This document shows positions 38,694 through 49,084 of a stretch of 64,000 bases of DNA, piece by piece (position 1 is the first letter of the stretch; each line of letters starts with the position of its first letter). Made by a program: the position numbers and the translations under genes. Source of the stretch: Aequorivita sp. HC6-5. Its GTDB lineage: Bacteria; Bacteroidota; Bacteroidia; Flavobacteriales; Flavobacteriaceae. A model generated the notes under the pieces. It saw nothing but the letters and a program-made list of their open reading frames with translations. It searched no databases and had not been told where the DNA came from. The stretch spans positions 169,269 through 233,268 of the forward strand of contig CAJJCS010000001.1 in NCBI GenBank assembly GCA_905182755.1. The letters are read 5' to 3'.

Positions 38694-39485
38694 TTAAGTC
38701 ACAGAAAAACGACCTGTTTTTTTGTCAAAAACCACGATTTCGTTAGGGAATAAAACATCAAAAGCACCTTGCTTAATAAGATTACAAGGGCTGTCAAAAG
38801 CGATCTTTTGTGGAGTCATGACCAGCATTTTATCTGAAATTTGAATGGCTAAATCTATTTCATGGGTAGAAAATAAAATAGTCTTGTTTTTCTCTACTGT
38901 TAATTTTTTAAGCAATTTAACAATAGCTGCTCTATGGTATAAATCTAGGTGCGTGGTAGGCTCATCTAATATAATAAGGGGCGTGTCTTGTGCCAAGGCT
39001 CTTGCTATATAGACACGCTGGAGTTGTCCGTCACTCAGCTCAAAACAGTTTTTGTTTTTTAAACTGGCCAAATCTGTATCTTCAAGCGCCTGTTGTATTA
39101 TGTCTTTATCGTTTTGTGTTAATTTTCCCATCCAATTTGTATGGGGTTGTCTTCCTAGACTTACGAGCTCTAAAACAGTAAGATTCTTAGATGCAGGAGC
39201 CTCTGTAAGTACCACACTGAGTTTACTAGATAACTCCAAGGAGCTATAGGCTGTAATTTCTTTAGCATCTATTTGCAGGCTTCCAGATAGTGGAGCTAGC
39301 ATTGCTGTTAGGCTTTTTAGTAGGGTAGATTTCCCTATGCCGTTGCTTCCTACTAGCGCCACAAGGGTGCCCTGAGTGATAGAAAAATTTATAGCACTAG
39401 CTATGACAGCTACCTTCTTTTTGTTTTGATACCCAATGCTAAGATCTTGGCAACTAATAACGGTATGTTGAGAGAGACTGTCCAT
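38694..39485 (-). CDS. btuD: vitamin B12-type ABC importer, ATP-binding protein
   Basis: 263 aa. Walker A GSNGIGKSTLL, signature LSDGQLQRVYIAR (variant of LSGGQ), Walker B PLIILDEPTTHLD, and the H-loop FSTHEIDLA. Type II importer ATPase of the FecCD-associated class. It overlaps the permease gene by 1 nt and is the third gene of the minus-strand btuF-btuC-btuD operon. B12 specificity is inferred from the divergent riboswitch-controlled btuB; an iron-siderophore substrate is the main alternative. Confidence 0.9.
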   Translation of the reverse strand: MDSLSQHTVISCQDLSIGYQNKKKVAVIASAINFSITQGTLVALVGSNGIGKSTLLKSLTAMLAPLSGSLQIDAKEITAYSSLELSSKLSVVLTEAPASKNLTVLELVSLGRQPHTNWMGKLTQNDKDIIQQALEDTDLASLKNKNCFELSDGQLQRVYIARALAQDTPLIILDEPTTHLDLYHRAAIVKLLKKLTVEKNKTILFSTHEIDLAIQISDKMLVMTPQKIAFDSPCNLIKQGAFDVLFPNEIVVFDKKTGRFSVT

Positions 39486-40513
39486 TAAAAAATAAGTTTT
39501 CTTTTACGCACCAATAACCAAATAACAACGGGCGCTCCAATGAGTGAAGTGATTGCATTAATGGGCAAGGTATATACTGTGCCGGGTAACTGGGCTATGG
39601 TGTCGCAAACAAGCATTAAAATAGCGCCACTTATTGCTACTGCAGGAATTAATACAAAATGATTGGAAGTTTTTATAAACTGTCTTGTTAGGTGAGGCAC
39701 TGCAAGACCAATAAAGGCAATAGGGCCAACAAAGGCAGTTATGCCACCTGCTAGTATGCTAGTGGCTAAAATTAGTAGTAGCATGTTCTTCTTTATTTTG
39801 AGCCCCATGCTTTTTGCATAGTTTTCTCCCAAAAGTAATGCGTTTAGTGATTTTGCGCTGTAGATACTTAGTAGCAAGCCTACAAAAAAGCACAGAGAAA
39901 CAATAGAGATACCTCGCCATGTTTGATTACCTAAAGACCCGAAAGACCAAAACACGAATTGTTGTAACTGTTCTGCATCACTAAAATAAGAGAGTACAGC
40001 TACGAGCGCTCCAGTGAGAGAGCCAAACATAAGCCCAATTATAAGAATTGCCATGGTATCTCTAACCTTTAGGGTGACCGCTAGTACTGCAAGTAACACC
40101 AAAAAACTACCTAGTGCGCTTGCAATTACTAAACTCCAGGGGCCGAGTAAAAAAGTGCCAAAGATTCCTGAAATTGCTCCAGCGCCTAAAATTAATATAG
40201 CTACACCCAAACTAGCGCCACTACTAAGGCCAAGAACAAAAGGCCCTGCAAGTGGGTTTCTGAAAAGTGTTTGCATTAATAGTCCAGAAATAGCCAAACC
40301 ACCCCCTGCAATAATAGCTGTAATGGCCTTGGGTATTCTATAGTTTGTTATGATATATTGCCAAGAACTTTTACTAGAAGAACCTACAATACTATTAAAA
40401 ACTTCTAGGGCAGGAATATCTGCAGATCCTAAACTAATATTACCGCATACCAATACTAACAGTAGTAAACTAAGTAGTATAAAAAAACGGGTATATGTTT
40501 TTTGCACCATCAT
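39485..40513 (-). CDS. btuC: FecCD-type ABC permease
   Basis: 342 aa with about ten hydrophobic helices, the BtuC/FhuB/FecCD fold. Landmarks: RIPKAITAIIAGGGLAISGLLMQTLFRNPLAGPFVLG at the N-terminus and LGLAVPHLTRQ-like AFIGLAVPHLTRQ near the C-terminus. It overlaps btuF by 4 nt and btuD by 1 nt. The inner-membrane channel half-transporter; assigned to B12 uptake by context. Confidence 0.9.
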   Translation of the reverse strand: MMVQKTYTRFFILLSLLLLVLVCGNISLGSADIPALEVFNSIVGSSSKSSWQYIITNYRIPKAITAIIAGGGLAISGLLMQTLFRNPLAGPFVLGLSSGASLGVAILILGAGAISGIFGTFLLGPWSLVIASALGSFLVLLAVLAVTLKVRDTMAILIIGLMFGSLTGALVAVLSYFSDAEQLQQFVFWSFGSLGNQTWRGISIVSLCFFVGLLLSIYSAKSLNALLLGENYAKSMGLKIKKNMLLLILATSILAGGITAFVGPIAFIGLAVPHLTRQFIKTSNHFVLIPAVAISGAILMLVCDTIAQLPGTVYTLPINAITSLIGAPVVIWLLVRKRKLIF

Positions 40514-41656
40514 TTTATGGCTTCAAAAAAATGAGGTTGGTAGTCCTTTAATAGTGTTGGATGCAATATACTGATGATGTCTTTTAACACCAAATCTGGC
40601 CTATTGGGCGCCAATTCGTAATATATCACGCCGCCAGAGGCTCCTTTTTTATTGGTAAAAGAAAAGATGTTGTCGTTTTTAAAGGCATCAAATTCTCCAT
40701 AAACGGTATTAAAATCTAGCAGTTGCTCTTTGGCGGTAAACTGTCCTGGGCCTATCCAAAAATTTGCTTGCTGGCCTATTTCTAGAACACTTTCTATATT
40801 TAAAGCAATACTACCGGTGCCCTTAGTATCTTTCCAGAGATAGTCTCCATTGGCGTCCTTAATAAAACGAGCAGCCCAGCTATCTCCCTTTGGCATGTAC
40901 CAAATATCTTTATACATCGCGCCGCTTATAACCGTTGGTTTTAATGTTGTGTTTTGTGCTAATTTTTTGGCCTGGTTATAGTTGGTTTCAATGGTGTTAA
41001 AGATACTATCTGCTTGCTGGGTTTTGTTGTAAAGAACTCCAAAAAACTTAATCCATTCTGCTTTTCCAAGTGGGTGTGTTTCTCTCCAATCTGCATTGAT
41101 AAGAACTGGTATACCTGTGTTTTTTATAGTTTGCAGGCTTTTATTATTTCCCTCTAAGGTAAAACCTACAACAACATCTGGGGCTAATTCTAATAATACT
41201 TCTGTATTTATATCTTGGTTGTTACCAAGTTCTTTGACCCTGCCTTTTGAAATATTATCACGTGTTTTTTTTGAAGAAATATATTTTAAATTAGGAAAAC
41301 CAACCAAACTATTTTCTTCGCCAAGGGCCTTCCAAAGACGGAATATGTGTGGTAGAGGTAACCACTATCTTATTTAATGGTATGCGCAGCACAGCATCAT
41401 AGCTATCTGGGTTTTTGATAACAACGTCCTTTTCTGCCAGAGCATATGTAAGCTGCTTTTTAGTGTTAGACTCCGGATTAACAATACTAATAACGGTGAA
41501 GTTTTCTACCTCTGATATCGTAAAACCTGTCGCATATTTAACACCATTAGACTCTGGGGTGTTTTCTTGCTTAGTTGTTGGTTGTTTACAACAAACCAAT
41601 AGCACAATACTAAGAAAAGCTGTAGCTATAAATTTAAAAAGAGAAGAACCGCTCAT
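40510..41656 (-). CDS. btuF: lipoprotein substrate-binding protein of the B12-type importer, frame interrupted once
   Basis: Two frames (to 41309 and from 41307 down to 40510) make one protein of about 382 aa. The N-terminus has a lipoprotein signal with the lipobox (SIVLLVCCKQ), so it is tethered to a membrane. The periplasmic-binding fold for cobalamin/siderophore types follows (LAPDVVVGFTLEGNN, PGQFTAKEQLLDF, FSFTNKKGASGG). Removing one G at about 41324-41328 joins SLEALGEENS to LVGFPNLKYISS. A 14-codon longer start at 41698 exists but spoils the signal peptide, so 41656 is preferred. Confidence 0.85.
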
Positions 41657-41728
41657 TGTTTGTTTTTCAAAAAACAAAAGTAGTGAAACAATTATCAATT
41701 GAGTATTTTAATTATTAATGGATTAGGG

Positions 41729-41756
41729 TTGAATTTAAAAATTAGCTCTATTTTCG
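41729..41756 (+). promoter_or_regulatory. probable promoter of the btuB riboswitch transcript
   Basis: TTG at 41729-41731 and TATTTTCG at 41749-41756 with 17 nt between, close to the Bacteroidota promoter consensus, placed just ahead of the riboswitch. Confidence 0.5.
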
Positions 41757-41764
41757 CGTAGAAT

Positions 41765-41943
41765 TTTGGTTGGTACATTACGTATCATTAAAAGGGAATT
41801 TTGTGAAATACAAAAGCTGTTCCCGCAACTGTAAGTCATCCATTTTTTTGGATCGTGTTTTCTTAAACCACTGTTTACAATCGTAAATGGGAAGGTGACA
41901 CAAAGACAAGCCAGGAGACCTGCCATATTCATCATAACAAACC
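41765..41943 (+). promoter_or_regulatory. cobalamin (AdoCbl) riboswitch
   Basis: The conserved elements of the B12 riboswitch appear in order on the plus strand: GGGAA (about 41794), then CTGTTCCCGCAACTGTAAG (41817-41835), a variable arm, and the B12 box AAGCCAGGAGACCTGCC (41908-41924). It precedes btuB by 115 nt. With cobalamin bound, btuB expression should fall. The edges given are approximate. Confidence 0.95.
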
Positions 41944-41967
41944 TTCGGGATAAAGGATTGTATGGTG

Positions 41968-41999
41968 TAGCCATTGCTATGGCTATTCTGTACCTTATT
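41968..41999 (+). terminator. candidate expression-platform hairpin of the riboswitch
   Basis: TAGCCAT (41968-41974) and ATGGCTA (41979-41985) form a 7-bp stem with a TGCT loop, followed within 10 nt by a T-rich stretch. It is placed where a ligand-dependent terminator or anti-ribosome-binding-site helix would be expected. Confidence 0.5.
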
Positions 42000-42057
42000 T
42001 TTTCCTAATTTATTTATTAATGTAACATTTCGGCCTTGACCGTATAATAAACAGTCT

Positions 42058-44017
42058 ATGAAAAAATTAGTACTCGCCTTATCACTATGCGCAACGAGCA
42101 TACTTACGGCACAACAATCACAAAAAGCGGAAGCTTTAGACTCTGTAATGATTACCACAAAAATCAATATTCCTAAAAAGAATAGCGGTAAGGTAGTAAC
42201 CACTATTACAAGAGCACAACTTAAAAATTCCCAAGGGCAATCTGTAGCTCAGGTATTAAATCAAATTGCTGGTTTTGAAATTAACGGAAGCCGTAGTAAC
42301 GATGGGCAAAACTTAGGCTATTATGTTCGTGGAGGAAGAAACAGACAGGTGCTTATAGTTGTTGATGGCGTTGCCGTTAATGACCCCTCATCTATTGCCA
42401 ATGACTATGATTTACGTTTAATTGCTCCGCAAACCATAGAACGTATAGAGGTAATTAAAGGAGCATCAAGTGCTTTGTATGGCTCTGGAGCCGCAACGGC
42501 GGTAATTAGTATTACTACACTTGCTGCCAGTAAAGATAAAATGCACGCTAGTTTTTCATCTTCTGTATCTACCAACCGCTCTGCCGAGGATAATAAGGGA
42601 GATTTAAAAAAACCATTTAGAGTAACGACTCCCGCAGCACATACTTCATTATTTGATCTAAGCGGGACTCTAGCAAAGATGTCCTACAACGTAAGTTTTA
42701 CCTCTCGCTACGCTGATGGGTTATCTGCGGTAGAAGCTCCCCAAGATGCTTCGCAGGCATTTCTGTCTGACACCTACAGCCAGTACCAAACTCGTGCAAG
42801 GGATAACCTATAAATTCAATAAAAATATTTCTTACAGTCATAACTTTAGTTTTGGTAAAGTAAAGGCAGATTTTGATAGCTTTAACTACACAGATGCAGC
42901 AAACCAAAATATTACAAAACAAGTTACAACAGGTGGGCAGTTTCTATGGAAGTATAAAAAAGGAATGTTTGTGGTTAATGACTCTTACACGTGGATAGAG
43001 CGCGGGTTTTATTCTAGCTTCCCCTCTAAGTTCGAAACTAAGGCATATGGACTTGACGCCTACGGAACATATAGGGTAAGAGAAGATCTTACCGCACTAG
43101 TTGGTTTGGGTCATAACAGCAGTAGTTTTAGATCCTTTAGTGTTCCTTTTGGAGCCGCGGAGCTAGTTAAAGATTTGGATGATAGTATTGCCAATTTCAA
43201 TACTTTTGATCCTTATTTAAACTTCAACTATATATCTTCTTTTGGATTAAATATAAATGCGGGAGCACGTTTAAATATTCACAATCAGTATGGGTCTCAT
43301 GTAGTATATAATATAAACCCATCATACGGATTTGATTTAGGGAAAGGTAGGTTAAAAGCTTTGGGTTCTTACAGTACAGCGTATATTACACCGTCTTTAT
43401 TTCAAATACATGCTCCAGGGTATGGCAATCTAGACCTACAGCCAGAAGAAAACACAACTCTTGAGGGTGGTCTTGAATATACACATGGAAGTGCACTGCG
43501 TATTAGCGCTGTGTATTTTGACAGAACAGAAACCAATTTTATAGATTTTGTAACCGTAGACCCAGATAATTTTGTGTATCAATACCAAAATATTAATGAC
43601 ATCTTCAATGCCAGTGGGCTAGAGGTGGAGGCTATGGTTAGATTTGCTAAGCAATTTTCTTTGAATGCTAATTACACAAATACCCGCCCTGATGAGCGTT
43701 TTGCAATGCGTATACCAGAGCACAAGGCAAACGCACTACTGGCATACACCACAGAAAAAGGATATGTTAGTTTAAATTATCAGTTTGTTGGAGATCGTGA
43801 AGATTCTTTTTTTAACAATGATACATTCACCACAGATGTTATAACTCTAGATAGTTTTAGCACCCTAGATTTTACCCTAGCCAGAGAATTAGGCTTTACT
43901 GATGACATGCGTGTTTTTTTAAACTTGAGTAATATTTTAAATGAAGATTATCAAGAATTATACAGATACCAAACCCGTGGGCGAAATATTACGTTAGGCT
44001 TTACCTTAGGGCTATAG
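42058..44017 (+). CDS. btuB: TonB-dependent outer-membrane B12 receptor, frame interrupted once
   Basis: Two overlapping frames (42058-42813 and 42746-44017) form one receptor of about 652 aa. Signal peptide (LALSLCATSILTAQ); plug domain (about 35-165) with LNQIAGFEINGSRSNDGQNLGYYVRGGRNRQVLIVVDGVAV and IERIEVIKGASSALYGSGA; and a C-terminal 22-strand barrel ending in a TonB-family LGFTLGL-type strand. The frame changes near 42790-42810 by one extra base (or two missing). The riboswitch directly upstream identifies cobalamin as the ligand. Confidence 0.92.
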
Positions 44018-44037
44018 CTTTTAATACTTTTTTATTC

Positions 44038-44068
44038 AAGCCACTGTCTATTTTGCAGTGGCTTTTTT
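44038..44068 (+). terminator. rho-independent terminator of btuB
   Basis: AAGCCACTG (44038-44046) pairs with CAGTGGCTT (44056-44064), followed by T7. It lies 20 nt after btuB. Confidence 0.9.
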
Positions 44069-44124
44069 TGTTTGTATATTTAAATTTAATTATTCCCTAG
44101 TTACAGCATATTGATACTTAAAAT

Positions 44125-45664
44125 ATGCTTACAAAAGTTTTTGGAGGCGCCGTCTTTGGCGTTGAAGCCACCACCATTACCGTAGAGGTACATGTAGATA
44201 CCGGAATTGGTTACCATTTGGTTGGCCTTCCAGATAATGCCATTAAAGAGAGTAATTTTAGGATTGCTGCCGCCTTGCAAAACAACGGTTATAAAATACC
44301 AGGTAAAAAAATAATTCTTAACATGTCTCCTGCAGATTTAAGAAAAGAAGGCTCTGCCTATGACCTCACACTGGCCATGGGGATATTGGCTGCAACTCGT
44401 CAAATAAAGTTGAAACATCTATTAGATAGCTACATCATAATGGGGGAGTTGTCTTTAGACGGAAACTTGCAACCAATTAGAGGTGCCCTATCTATAGCTA
44501 TTAAGGCCAAAGAAGAAGGGTTTAAAGGGTTTATTTTACCAGAGCAAAATGCAAAAGAAGCCGCTATAGTAAGGGTTGGAGGTCTATGGTGTCACAAATA
44601 TTTCTCAAGTGATAGCATATTTTGACTCAGCAACCCCACTTACTAAAACCACCATAGATTTACAGGCAGAGTTTTACAGGCATCTAGAGCGACCAGAATT
44701 TGACTTTGCAGATGTTAAAGGCCAACAATCTATTAAGCGGTGCATGGAGATTGCCGCTGCTGGAGGGCATAATATTATATTAATTGGCCCGCCAGGATCT
44801 GGAAAAACAATGTTGGCTAAAAGACTACCGTCTATTTTACCTCCCATGACCCTGCAGGAGAGTCTTGAGACAACAAAAATACACAGTGTTGCCGGCAGAA
44901 CATTACAAAAATCTGGCATCATGACCTCTAGGCCTTTTAGGAGCCCGCATCACACCATATCTGATGTGGCTCTTGTGGGCGGGGGCCAATACCCTCAACC
45001 TGGAGAAATTTCTTTGGCGCACAACGGGGTGCTATTTTTGGATGAACTGCCAGAATTTAAAAGAGGTGTTCTGGAGGTGATGCGCCAACCTCTTGAAGAT
45101 AGAGATGTAACCATATCTAGAGCCCGTTTTACGGTTACCTATCCTGCAAGTTTTATGCTGGTGGCAAGCATGAATCCAAGCCCAAGCGGTTATTTTAATG
45201 ACCCAGATGCGCCTGTGCAATCATCACCCGGGGAAATGCAGCGGTATTTAGGTAAAATTTCTGGCCCTTTATTGGATAGAATAGACATACATATAGAGGT
45301 AACACCAGTGCCGTTTGAAAAGTTAAGTGATACGGCTAGGGCAGAGCCAAGCTCGTCAATACGGGCGCGAGTAACAAAGGCAAGAGAAATTCAAAGCGTT
45401 CGTTTTATAGAAAACGAGCACATCCATTACAACGCTCAAATGGGTGTAAAACAAATTAGAAATCACTGCGCCTTAGACACAGAATCTATGACACTGCTCA
45501 AGGCAGCGATGGAAAAATTAAATCTATCGGCAAGAGCTTATGATCGTATTTTAAAAGTAGCGCGCACCATCGCAGATTTAAGTAGTTGCAATGCTATAAG
45601 CCCCGATCATATTTCTGAGGCAATACAATACAGAAGCCTAGATAGAGATGGCTGGTTTGGGTAG
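44125..45664 (+). CDS. comM: ComM/YifB family Mg-chelatase-like ATPase, frame interrupted once
   Basis: About 513 aa split in two frames (44125-44625 and 44576-45664). N-terminal Lon-protease-like domain (VGLPDNAIKESNFRIAAAL) followed by an AAA+ Mg-chelatase ATPase: Walker A LIGPPGSGKTMLAKRLPSI, Walker B LFLDELPEF, and the C-terminal Mg-chelatase helical domain (NLSARAYDRILKVARTIADL). ComM is a helicase that promotes branch migration during natural transformation. One extra base near 44575 (AAGGGTTGG) joins AIVR to LEVYGVTN. Confidence 0.93.
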
Positions 45665-45782
45665 AATTTTAAAATATATATCAGTAAATATCCAAGTATC
45701 ACAATTAATAGTCCATTTTTAGGGATGTGTATATTTCTGAAGTAAAAAAAATATACCTTTGCTAAATACTACAACAATTGTT

Positions 45783-47705
45783 ATGAAACAGTTTTTTTTA
45801 TTAGTCTGTCTTTGCCTTTGGGCTTGCATTGCAACTGCTCAAACCCAGGATACACCCTTAGATGGAAAAAAAATTGAAAATGAAAAACCGCCAATATCCC
45901 TATACAAGTTTATCTCTCACCAAAGAGACACCACCTATTTGGATACTACCTTAACAATCCAAAAAAGTTATAAATTCAACTATTTGCGTAGTGACACCTT
46001 TGAGTTATTACCCTTTTCTAACGTAGGGCAGACCTATAATGCCCTGGCTATTAATACTACTTCCAAAAGGCTAACCCCTTTATTTGCCGCACAATCGCAT
46101 CATTATAATTACAAAGAGATTGAAGATGTTAGTTATTTTAATGTGCCCACACCTTTAACCGAAATTTATTTTAAAACTGCCTTTGAGCAAGGGCAGCAAT
46201 TAAATGCTTTTTTTACCATCAATACCAGCAAACAGTTTAATTTTTCTTTGTCTTACCAAGGGGTGCGCTCTTTGGGTAATTACCAGCAAAGTCTTACTAG
46301 CACGGGTAATTTATTGATAACATCAAACTATTTTTCAAAAAATAACCGCTACAATGTGCGTTTTCATGTAGCTTCCCATGATATTTTAAATAGAGAAAAC
46401 GGCGGCCTTACCCAAAACTCTCTAGCTCTTTTTATTAATGACGATCCAGAATTTAGCGATCGGGGTAGGCTAGATGTAAACTTTGAAGATGCAGAAAATA
46501 ATCTCAAAGGGGTACGGTTTTATATAAGCCAAGAGTACTCGCTTATTGAAAAAGTAGATAGCACAAGTACCACCGCTCTAACTTTAGGAAACAGCATTTG
46601 GTATGAAGAAAAGCTGTTTGAGTACCGTCAAAACACTGCTTATGAGCCGTATGGAGCATCTTATGAGCCTACAGATTTGTACAACAAAACAACGCTTGAA
46701 GATTTTAATATACAGGCCTATGCAAGGCTAGACAATACACTGCTGGGAAACTTTAAAGTCTTTACAACCCTTACAGATTATAACTACGGTTATAATTCTG
46801 TCCTAAATTTAGATAACGGCCAGATCCCTAACAGAATAAAAGACAATATGGTATCAGTAGGGGGCGCATATCAAAAACAGTACAAAGGGTTTGATCTAGC
46901 GGCACAGGCTGCTATAAATGTAAGCGGCGCAACTACTGGAAATTATATTAATGCTGCAGCTGGTTATAGCCTAAATGAAGATACTAGAGTCCAGGGATCA
47001 ATTAAGATTCACAACGTAGCACCTAATTTTAATTTTCAATTATACCAAAGTGACTATGTAAACTATAACTGGAAAACCGAGTTTAATACTATTAAAACCC
47101 AAGAGCTTGGTTTTGACCTGTGGTCTAAAAAAATTGCAAATCTATCTTTAAGTTACACAGGTATTGATGATTATACTTATTTTGCTATTAACCCATCACA
47201 ATCTCAAGAAGACACTTTTTTAAGACCAACCCCCCAGCAATTTACATCTAGGGTAAATTACCTTAAGATAAAGGCAGAGAGAGAATTTAATTGGAGAGGA
47301 TTTGCTTTAAACAATACCATAATGTATCAAAATGTATTAAGTGGTAGTACTGTTTTTAATGTACCTGAGCTTATAACTCGCCAATCATTGTATTATCAGG
47401 ATCAGATATTTAAAAACGCTTTGTTTTTCCAAACAGGAGTTAACTTGAAGTATTTCACCAAATATAATAGTAACGGCTATGATCCCGTTTTAGGGGAGTT
47501 TTATGTTCAAAACGAGCAAGAAATAGGAGGTTTTCCTATGATAGATTTATTTTTTAATGCAAAAATACGTCAAACACGAATTTTTGTAACCTGGGAACAT
47601 TTCAACGCTTTGTTTTCTAACACAAACCAATACTTCTCTGCTCCAGGGTATCCTTACAGAGAGTCTTTAATTAGGTTTGGTCTGGTGTGGGATTTCTTTT
47701 TGTAG
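45783..47705 (+). CDS. putative porin (Bacteroidota outer-membrane beta-barrel)
   Basis: 640 aa from the ATG at 45783 (the signal peptide MKQFFLLVCLCLWACIATAQ begins here; the longer frame adds eight non-signal residues). The rest consists of alternating polar/aromatic segments typical of a large beta-barrel (FNFSLSYQGVRSLGNYQQSL, NYNWKTEFNTIKTQELGF) and ends in an aromatic strand (IRFGLVWDFFL). It matches the putative porin family of the phylum. No plug domain, so not TonB-dependent. Substrate unknown. A -7 like TACCTTTG is at 45754-45761. Confidence 0.82.
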   Translation: MKQFFLLVCLCLWACIATAQTQDTPLDGKKIENEKPPISLYKFISHQRDTTYLDTTLTIQKSYKFNYLRSDTFELLPFSNVGQTYNALAINTTSKRLTPLFAAQSHHYNYKEIEDVSYFNVPTPLTEIYFKTAFEQGQQLNAFFTINTSKQFNFSLSYQGVRSLGNYQQSLTSTGNLLITSNYFSKNNRYNVRFHVASHDILNRENGGLTQNSLALFINDDPEFSDRGRLDVNFEDAENNLKGVRFYISQEYSLIEKVDSTSTTALTLGNSIWYEEKLFEYRQNTAYEPYGASYEPTDLYNKTTLEDFNIQAYARLDNTLLGNFKVFTTLTDYNYGYNSVLNLDNGQIPNRIKDNMVSVGGAYQKQYKGFDLAAQAAINVSGATTGNYINAAAGYSLNEDTRVQGSIKIHNVAPNFNFQLYQSDYVNYNWKTEFNTIKTQELGFDLWSKKIANLSLSYTGIDDYTYFAINPSQSQEDTFLRPTPQQFTSRVNYLKIKAEREFNWRGFALNNTIMYQNVLSGSTVFNVPELITRQSLYYQDQIFKNALFFQTGVNLKYFTKYNSNGYDPVLGEFYVQNEQEIGGFPMIDLFFNAKIRQTRIFVTWEHFNALFSNTNQYFSAPGYPYRESLIRFGLVWDFFL

Positions 47706-48008
47706 TGTGGTTTTAAACTAAATTTATTAAGAAAGATATATTTGAAATTATAGTTTCTTTAGTGTTTAGATTGCCTATTATCTAAAGCTTTAGTATTGCT
47801 ATAAACTATATTGTATCATATATGTATCAAATAAAGAGTTTTAGTAGCTTCACCTATTGTTTTTACGGACAAATGTTAACTATTAATTGTTTTATCTCAA
47901 ATTCATATTGAGATAAAAATGAAAAATAGTTTTGTGATAATATTTCATAATTTTTAGGTGTTCGGTTAATCAGATAAAGGCTTAGATTTGTAATACCTAT
48001 AACATGAT
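47706..48008. other. A/T-rich intergenic region with a hairpin
   Basis: 303 nt between the porin and the first exopolysaccharide gene. An 11-bp perfect inverted repeat, TTTTATCTCAA (47890-47900) and its complement (47908-47918), stands about 90 nt before the WecA-like gene. There is no T-run after it, so it is more likely regulatory than a terminator. Nothing else recognised. Confidence 0.6.
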
Positions 48009-49084
48009 ATGATAGAGTCTGTTTTAAAATACATTTCAAGTAACATCTTATTGTATGGATTTTTAGCCCAGTTTTTAGCTGCAATACTTTCTATTTATTT
48101 TGTCCCTACCATCCGTAAATTAGCCCTAGCCAGAAACCTTACTGATTCCCCATCTGCAAGAAAATCTCACACAACAGAAGTTCCAGTTTTAGGAGGTGTT
48201 GCTATATACTTGGAGGAAATAGCTCTATTATAGCTTTTGTTTTTCCTTTTTGGATTGAAGCTAACGATTTTTTTCTTTTAGCTTTTGGGTCTATGTTTTT
48301 ACTGTTTGTTGGGGTTTTAGATGATATTATTGGTTTGAAGCCAATGCAAAAGCTCGTTTTTCAGCTTATAGTTTCTTTTGTGTTAATTCACAATGTGCCT
48401 CTATATATAAATAACATGAATGGGCTTTTTGGTTTTTCTGAAATAGCGTATATCTCTTCTTTATTGCTTTCTATGTTTGTGTACGTAGTTTTTATAAACA
48501 TGCTGAATATTATTGATGGTATTGATGGATTAGCTACTGGAGTATCTGCTATCATAGGTGCAACTTTAGGGATACTAGCTTATGTTTTTGAGTTTTATTA
48601 TTTTAATATGCTTGTTAGCATGGCGGGAGTAGGATGCCTTCTTCCTTTTATGTATTACAATATGTTTTCTGATAAGAAAATATTTCTTGGAGATAACGGC
48701 TCTCTGGTTATGGGTGTTATCTTGGGGTATCTAAGTCTTGATTATATTTATGTTGATACTACAACAACTGAATTACTATTTGGCGGTAATAAAATAGTAA
48801 TATTAATGTCTTTATTTTCTTATCCTCTTGTAGATACCCTGCGCGTTTTCGTGGTTAGAATTTTAAGGAAAAAAAGTCCTTTTTCTGCAGATAAAAATCA
48901 CATTCACCACCATTTATTACGTCTTGGTTTATCTCATCGAAAGGCTACTCTACTTATTTTGATCTACACCTGTTTTATAACTTGCGTTTCATTTTCAATG
49001 AAAAGTGTTGATATAAATGTTGCTTTCTTTATTTTGTTAATACTCGCGTTCACCATTGTATGTCATTCCTTCGTTTTTAATTAA
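48009..49084 (+). CDS. WecA/MraY-like undecaprenyl-phosphate sugar-1-phosphate transferase, frame interrupted once
   Basis: Two frames (48009-48233 and 48293-49084, joined by adding a base near 48212, VAIYF-GGNSSIIAF) give about 358 aa. About ten membrane helices. Family motifs: KSHTTEVPVLGGVAIY, FVGVLDDIIGLKP, NIIDGIDGLATG, FLGDNGSLVMG, and the cytosolic HIHHHLLRLGLSHRKA loop. It transfers a sugar phosphate (probably GlcNAc- or a related HexNAc-1-P) to the lipid carrier, the first committed step of repeat-unit assembly. Start of the exopolysaccharide locus. Confidence 0.88.

Noticed and set aside
40014..40343. Plus-strand 109-aa ORF opposite the ABC permease
   Set aside because: Antisense to a clear FecCD permease; composition reflects the opposite strand's hydrophobic codons.
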